Positions 60,701-64,000 of a stretch of DNA of 64,000 nucleotides are shown here, piece by piece. Made by a program: the position numbers and the translations under genes. The notes under the pieces were generated by a model, which worked only from the letters and a program-made list of their open reading frames with translations, ran no database searches and was not told where the DNA came from. The number at the start of each line of letters is the position of its first letter. Position 1 is the first letter of the stretch. This DNA is from Rhizobium hidalgonense (GTDB taxonomy: Bacteria > Pseudomonadota > Alphaproteobacteria > Rhizobiales > Rhizobiaceae), in assembly GCF_002914525.1 (NCBI RefSeq), contig NZ_LODW01000116.1, positions 62,001 to 126,000 on the forward strand. Reading direction: 5' to 3'.

Positions 60701-61120
60701 GAAGCCGGCCGCAAGCGCGCCCGGCCGATCATCATGACCTCGATCGCCATGTCGGCGGGCATGCTGCCCTCGGCGCTCGGCGTCGGCGAAGGCGGCTCGT
60801 TCCGCGCGCCGATGGCAATCGCGGTGATCGGCGGCATTATCGTCTCGACGGTACTCTCGCTTGTCGTCGTGCCCTCCTTCTTCCTGATCATGGACGACCT
60901 GTCGCGCCTGATCGGCTGGGCGTTCGGTCGCCTGGTCGGCAAGAAGGACGAGGAGGAACTGCCGCTGTCGCGTGAGGATCTCACCCGCGTTAGCCGCGAA
61001 AACCGCAACGATATCGACTCGCTGGACGAGCGCCTGACGGCGATCGAAAAGCCGGCAGACAAACGCAAGAAGGCCAACGACACCAACGTGCTCCGCCTGC
61101 CGCCTTTTGCGGCGGAGTGA
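57800..61120 (+). CDS. RND efflux pump permease
   Basis: 1106 residues with the standard 12 membrane segments and two large periplasmic domains. It opens MNFSAWSIRNPIAPLLAF, and the proton-relay Asp pair lies in GILVDDAIVEIENIARHI of the fourth segment. The second half has GVVTKNAILLVDF. The cytoplasmic C-terminal tail of about 60 residues is charged and includes SREDLTRVSRENR. This is an AcrB/MexF-like hydrophobe exporter. Substrate unknown. A strong terminator ends the operon. Confidence 0.92.
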   Translation: MNFSAWSIRNPIAPLLAFCLLIFIGMQSFNKLPITRFPNIDVPLVSISVTQSGASPAELEMQVTKEIEDAIASITGIDEIQSTVTDGSSQTNVMFRMEVPTEQAVQDVKDAIDRIRSDLPATAEAPIVTKVDVEGQAIQTFAVSSPDMSLEELSWFVDDTVKRALQGQAGIGRVDRYGGAEREVRIELTPGKLDAYGITAASVNQQLRGTNIDLGSGRGQVAGSEQAIRVLGDARNVAELADTTIALPNGRFVKLSDLGVIKDTYEEPKSFSRFDATPVVTFGVFRSKGASEVSVAETVAQSLDKVRTENPNVKIELIDDSVYFTYGNYEAAIHTLLEGALLAVIVVFLFLRNWRATLISAIALPLSAIPTFWIMDMMGFSLNLVSFLALTLATGILVDDAIVEIENIARHIKMGKTPYRAAIEAADEIGLAVIATTFTIIAVFVPVSFMPGIPGQYFIQFGLTVAFSVFFSLMVARLITPMMAAYLMRAEDGVDDHHDNDSLLMRGYTRLIRGTTGRWYTRYATLLVAFGFLAGSIMLLMQVPGSFLPPEDASRIVLSVELPPNARLDDTEKTTDAIYDRVKDINGVESVFVLGGASPKGDLELRRATITLALHKLDQSLIKKMVNDGLGRIPVIGPMLPKVEVHGRERPQWDIEKEVFAKLRDIPDVRILKLNDRGERDLAFNFLSKNEKDLNDAVGVLESKLRADPLLANVSADGALPRPELQVYPRKDEAARLGITPQQISETIRVATIGDVDAALAKISLDDRQIPIRVQAAVDMRRDLSAIRALKIQTASGGTVPLASVANIDYSEGVSSIKRNNRYRVVSIGSDLPQGVALDTASARFREIVKEANIPASVHLAESGDTKVQSEMQQSFVNAMLMGLLLVLTVLILLFKDVIQPFTILFSLPLAIGGVAAALIITSNPLSMPVMIGILMLMGVVTKNAILLVDFAIEMRHQGMARVEAMVEAGRKRARPIIMTSIAMSAGMLPSALGVGEGGSFRAPMAIAVIGGIIVSTVLSLVVVPSFFLIMDDLSRLIGWAFGRLVGKKDEEELPLSREDLTRVSRENRNDIDSLDERLTAIEKPADKRKKANDTNVLRLPPFAAE

Positions 61121-61138
61121 GCAATGGCTCACGAAATC

Positions 61139-61171
61139 AAAAGGGCCGGGAGCGATCTCCCGGCCCTTTTT
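61139..61171 (+). terminator. Rho-independent terminator after the RND operon
   Basis: 14-bp stem AAAAGGGCCGGGAG / CTCCCGGCCCTTTT with a 4-base loop and TTTTT at its end, 18 bases after the pump stop. Confidence 0.92.
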
Positions 61172-61225
61172 GCTTTACCGATTGTCGCCCAGCCGTGAGC
61201 GACTTCAGCTGCGGCGGGCTGCCCC

Positions 61226-61837
61226 TCAAAGCCCGCCCTGTTCTCTCAGAAAACTGACGATCGAGTTGACGCCGTCGCCGCGTTTCATGTCGGAGAAGAC
61301 GAAGGGACGTTGGGCGCGCATACGCGTGGCATCCCGGTCCATCACCTCGAGATCGGCGCCGACATAGGGCGCCAGATCCTTCTTGTTGATGACCAGCAGG
61401 TCCGACCGGGTGATGCCGGGCCCGCCCTTGCGCGGGATTTCCTCGCCCTGACAGACGGAGATGACATAGATAGTGATATCGGCAAGATCGGGCGAAAAGG
61501 TCGCCGCCAGATTGTCGCCGCCAGACTCGATGAAGACCACGTCGAGATCGGGAATCCGCGCGTTGAGGCCGGCGATCGCCTGAAGATTGATGGTCGCATC
61601 CTCGCGAATGGCGGTATGCGGGCAGCCGCCGGTCTCCACACCTACGATACGGTCGGAAGGCAGTGCCTGCATGCGCACCAGCGCTTCGGCATCCTCTGTC
61701 GTGTAGATGTCGTTGGTAACGACCGCGACAGAATAGTCATCGCGCATCGCCTTGCAGAGCTTTTCGGTCAGCGCCGTTTTGCCCGAGCCGACCGGCCCGC
61801 CGATGCCGACGCGCAGAGGTCCGTTTCTTGACTTCAT
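61226..61837 (-). CDS. ureG: Urease accessory GTPase UreG
   Basis: 203 residues, the exact family size. P-loop GIGGPVGSGKT near residue 11, metal-binding and switch segments VTNDIYTTEDAE and VGVETGGCPHTAIREDA (Cys-Pro-His), ESGGDNLAATFSP, and the guanine motif NKKDLAP. Hydrolyses GTP to deliver nickel to urease with UreE, UreF and UreH. Start at MKSRNGPL, after GGAG. Last gene of ureE-ureF-ureG here. Confidence 0.95.
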   Translation of the reverse strand: MKSRNGPLRVGIGGPVGSGKTALTEKLCKAMRDDYSVAVVTNDIYTTEDAEALVRMQALPSDRIVGVETGGCPHTAIREDATINLQAIAGLNARIPDLDVVFIESGGDNLAATFSPDLADITIYVISVCQGEEIPRKGGPGITRSDLLVINKKDLAPYVGADLEVMDRDATRMRAQRPFVFSDMKRGDGVNSIVSFLREQGGL

Positions 61838-61922
61838 CTGTTTTACTCCAATCGAAGGGCGATGATAGCGACCTGACCGGCGCGCGCCACCGTCAAATGA
61901 CGCAGTTCCCGCCGATAATTTT

Positions 61923-62594
61923 TCACGAGCGGAACAGCCGCGTCGCCTGCGTTTCATGACGCAGACTGGCAATATCGGCTTGCACCGTCGCCGAACCCAG
62001 ATCGTCGAGCGTCGAGGCCGCCGCCCGCCGGGCGACCTCCGTGAGGCTCTGCTCCAGGCCGGCAAGCACGGCAACGCCATCCTTCTGGCCGGCGACACCG
62101 AGACGGATGCCGGATGACACCGCTTGCGAGGCATAAGCATGCAGGAAGGCGGCGAGCGCCTTTTCGAGCCCTATGCCATGCGCACCGGTTACTGCCCCGA
62201 CCGCGATGGGATAGGCGGCCTGCTTAGGCAGCCTCTCGAACACATCGTCCGGCCAGGCCCGCGCCGCGGCCAGGAAGGCCTCGCCGAGCAACATGGTCTC
62301 CTGGTGGCGCTCGCGCGATCCGGCAAGTGCAGCGGCAAGTGCAGCGATCTCAGCAAGCTGCGCAGCATCCGCCTGGTGCCTGTAACTTTGAGCCAGAAGC
62401 ACCGCATCGTTCCAGACCGAACCATCGCCGGTCAGTGTGCCGATCCAGGCCGCAAGCGAACTCGCATCCGTGACGAGCCCGTCGGCCACGGCCCGCTCCA
62501 GCCCGCCCGAATAGGCAAAGCTGCCGATCGGAAAGGCCGGCGAGAGCCATGCCGTCAGGCGCAGCAATGCCTGCAGCTCAGGGTCCCCAGTCAT
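61923..62594 (-). CDS. ureF: Urease accessory protein UreF
   Basis: 223 residues, all-helical UreF family. Opens LLRLTAWLSPAFPIGSFAYSGGLE, the family's signature, and ends with the flexible R-L-F-R-S tail (QATRLFRS) that contacts UreG. It forms the UreH-UreF-UreG activation complex on apo-urease. Six bases after ureE; 85 bases before ureG. Confidence 0.93.
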   Translation of the reverse strand: MTGDPELQALLRLTAWLSPAFPIGSFAYSGGLERAVADGLVTDASSLAAWIGTLTGDGSVWNDAVLLAQSYRHQADAAQLAEIAALAAALAGSRERHQETMLLGEAFLAAARAWPDDVFERLPKQAAYPIAVGAVTGAHGIGLEKALAAFLHAYASQAVSSGIRLGVAGQKDGVAVLAGLEQSLTEVARRAAASTLDDLGSATVQADIASLRHETQATRLFRS

Positions 62595-62600
62595 CGCGCC

Positions 62601-63203
62601 TCAGTCGTGCTTGTGGCCGTGATGGCCGTGGTCATGGTCGTGTTCATGGTTGCATCCTGGCCCATGCACGTGCTCGTGGCCGTGATCATGTTTGTGTCCA
62701 TGGTCATGATGGTGATCGTGGTCGTGTCCACGGTCGTGAGCCGCATGTCCATGATCATGCGAATGTCCACCATGGGAATGATAGGCTCCGCGCGCCGGCT
62801 GGAAGGGCTCGTCGATATCGAGGACGGTGGCGCCGAGCCCCTGCAGCATCGTGCGGATAACGTGATCGCGCAGGATAACGATGCGGTCTTCCTCGATCTG
62901 GGCCGCGAGATGACGGTTGCCGAGATGCCAGGCTAGCTCGACGAGATGTGTGCGGTCACGGCCGCGAATCTCGAAGAGCTTCTCATCGGCCGCGAGGATC
63001 TCGATCAGTTCGCCGTCGTCGCGCACCAGCAGGTCACCATTGGCGAAAAGCACCGGGTCCTTGAGATCGAGCATGACCATCTCGCCATTTTCCAGATGCA
63101 GCAGCTTGCGGCGCAGATGGCGCAGGTCATGCGGCAGCTTGACCTGGGCGGTCGGATGGGAGGAAGGGGTTCCGGCGGGCAGATAGGAGGTAACGCGCTG
63201 CAT
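62601..63203 (-). CDS. ureE: Urease nickel metallochaperone UreE
   Basis: 200 residues. The N-terminal domain (about 1-70) is peptide-binding, and the middle domain (70-140) carries the dimer metal site with LAWHLGNRHLAAQI (His). A long C-terminal tail (about 140-200) is about half His, in HDHGH-type repeats, and stores nickel. Directly upstream on this strand is a GGDEF gene; the structural urease genes ureABC are not in this window. Confidence 0.94.
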   Translation of the reverse strand: MQRVTSYLPAGTPSSHPTAQVKLPHDLRHLRRKLLHLENGEMVMLDLKDPVLFANGDLLVRDDGELIEILAADEKLFEIRGRDRTHLVELAWHLGNRHLAAQIEEDRIVILRDHVIRTMLQGLGATVLDIDEPFQPARGAYHSHGGHSHDHGHAAHDRGHDHDHHHDHGHKHDHGHEHVHGPGCNHEHDHDHGHHGHKHD

Positions 63204-63289
63204 GATATGTCCGTTTTGCTGAGGCGACGACCATGCAAAATAGCCTCTCCCGATGCAAGCACCAATGGCCTTTTGCTCGGAACGGGGCT

Positions 63290-64000
63290 TTATATTCCGT
63301 ATGCCTGCATCACGTTGTCGCTCTCAACTCCCCGGCCCTTAGCATCGAGGCCATTGTCGACGAGCCCGTGCCAGGCGTGATGCAAACCTTCCCGCTCATG
63401 TACGACGCGATTGCGCCCGAGTGCCTTGGCTAGATAGAGCGCCCGGTCCGCCGAAGCATAGACCGCCTGCTTGCCGCGCCCGGCGGCGAGATCGGCAACA
63501 CCGCCGGAAACGGTAATGCGGATATCGTGTTCCTCGGCCGCGATGGCGCCGCTTGCGATCCGGGCCCGGACAGCTTCGATGCGCTCCATCCGCGCTTCCA
63601 GCGGCTCGCCGGAGATGATGACGCCGAACTCCTCCCCACCCAGCCGTGCAACGACGGACATTTCGTCGAAGGCGGATGTGAGCATGGCGGAGACCGCGGT
63701 GATGACGGCATCGCCGCAGGCATGGCCGAAGCGATCGTTGATCGCCTTGAAGCGGTCGACATCGAATATAACAAGCGAGGCGTTGCCCTCGGTATTCTCG
63801 AGCGCCTCTGCGAAGGCACGCCGGTTCAACAGGCCCGAAAGCGTGTCGGTGCGGCTGAGCTTTTCGAACTCCGCTCGCGACAGTGTCAATTCGTGCAGGG
63901 CAAAACCGGCTGCCAGCGACAGCATACCGGAAACCGTGCCGCCGACGAGCCAGGAAAAAATGGCGCCGAAACCGATCGCATGCGCAAGCGTCACCGGCAG
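63290..64000 (-). CDS. Diguanylate cyclase (GGDEF), 5' end outside the window
   Basis: The frame is open to the right edge, so the N-terminus is missing. What remains has two hydrophobic segments (LAHAIGFGAIFSWLVGGTVSG and an adjacent stretch), then a GGDEF domain: LSRTDTLSGLLNRRAF, DVDRFKAINDRFGHACGD, and the active site RLGGEEF. It should make cyclic di-GMP at the membrane. The tail after about residue 200 (HEREGLHHAWHG) is not a known domain. Confidence 0.88.
   Translation of the reverse strand: MPVTLAHAIGFGAIFSWLVGGTVSGMLSLAAGFALHELTLSRAEFEKLSRTDTLSGLLNRRAFAEALENTEGNASLVIFDVDRFKAINDRFGHACGDAVITAVSAMLTSAFDEMSVVARLGGEEFGVIISGEPLEARMERIEAVRARIASGAIAAEEHDIRITVSGGVADLAAGRGKQAVYASADRALYLAKALGRNRVVHEREGLHHAWHGLVDNGLDAKGRGVESDNVMQAYGI

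Overview
The window is about 64 kb of chromosome from an alphaproteobacterium, almost certainly a Rhizobium close to R. etli, R. phaseoli or R. leguminosarum. The reasons are high GC, dense alphaproteobacterial gene content, an hmuPSTUV heme-uptake operon divergent from tonB, an EcfG-NepR-PhyR general stress response core, TGA-N9-TCA iron-responsive (IRO/RirA-type) boxes, and intergenic repeats of rhizobial style. I saw no tRNA, rRNA, CRISPR array, transposase, phage or plasmid gene. The genus and all functions are inferred by recognition, because no database search was possible.

Layout: 1-12 kb holds a cut-off transglutaminase-like peptidase, UDP-glucose dehydrogenase, a metallophosphatase, a KTSC protein, an MhqO/MhqD-like quinone-detoxification pair, uracil-DNA glycosylase, an unusual single reading frame joining phosphomannomutase to mannose-1-P guanylyltransferase/mannose-6-P isomerase, and an LpsL-like epimerase. 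Ugd, the fusion protein and LpsL together supply nucleotide sugars for surface polysaccharide. 13-19 kb is a TetR-HlyD-ABC-ABC2-ABC2 export operon of the CecR/YbhGFSR type. 19-25 kb holds a half-size EamA transporter, a ThuA/Gfo-Idh pair, a TetR-SMR efflux unit, a group II truncated hemoglobin with a DUF423 protein, and an iron-box-preceded operon (DUF2325, small protein, HmuQ-like heme monooxygenase, VOC protein). 25-31 kb is tonB and hmuPSTUV. 31-35 kb is the general stress response block (DUF883/holin-like pair, ecfG, nepR, phyR, HWE kinase), with EcfG-type promoters readable in several places.

35-56 kb is a reductive pyrimidine-catabolism region. preT-preA (dihydropyrimidine dehydrogenase) is separated by about 9 kb from rutR, beta-ureidopropionase, a small unknown protein, dihydropyrimidinase, a cupin, and an ABC importer with a NMT1/ThiY-like binding protein. 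The intervening segment carries a frameshifted SEC-C gene, a PrfH-RtcB ribosome rescue/repair pair, FtrA plus rhodanese, a LysR/oxidoreductase pair, and a heme oxygenase-bacteriophytochrome operon. 56-64 kb is an RND efflux pair, urease accessory genes ureEFG, and a GGDEF protein cut off by the window edge.

The most interesting items are the PrfH-RtcB pair, the ManB-ManC fusion frame, the iron-box operon carrying uncharacterised proteins with a heme monooxygenase, and the set of EcfG promoters that extends the stress regulon to small envelope genes.
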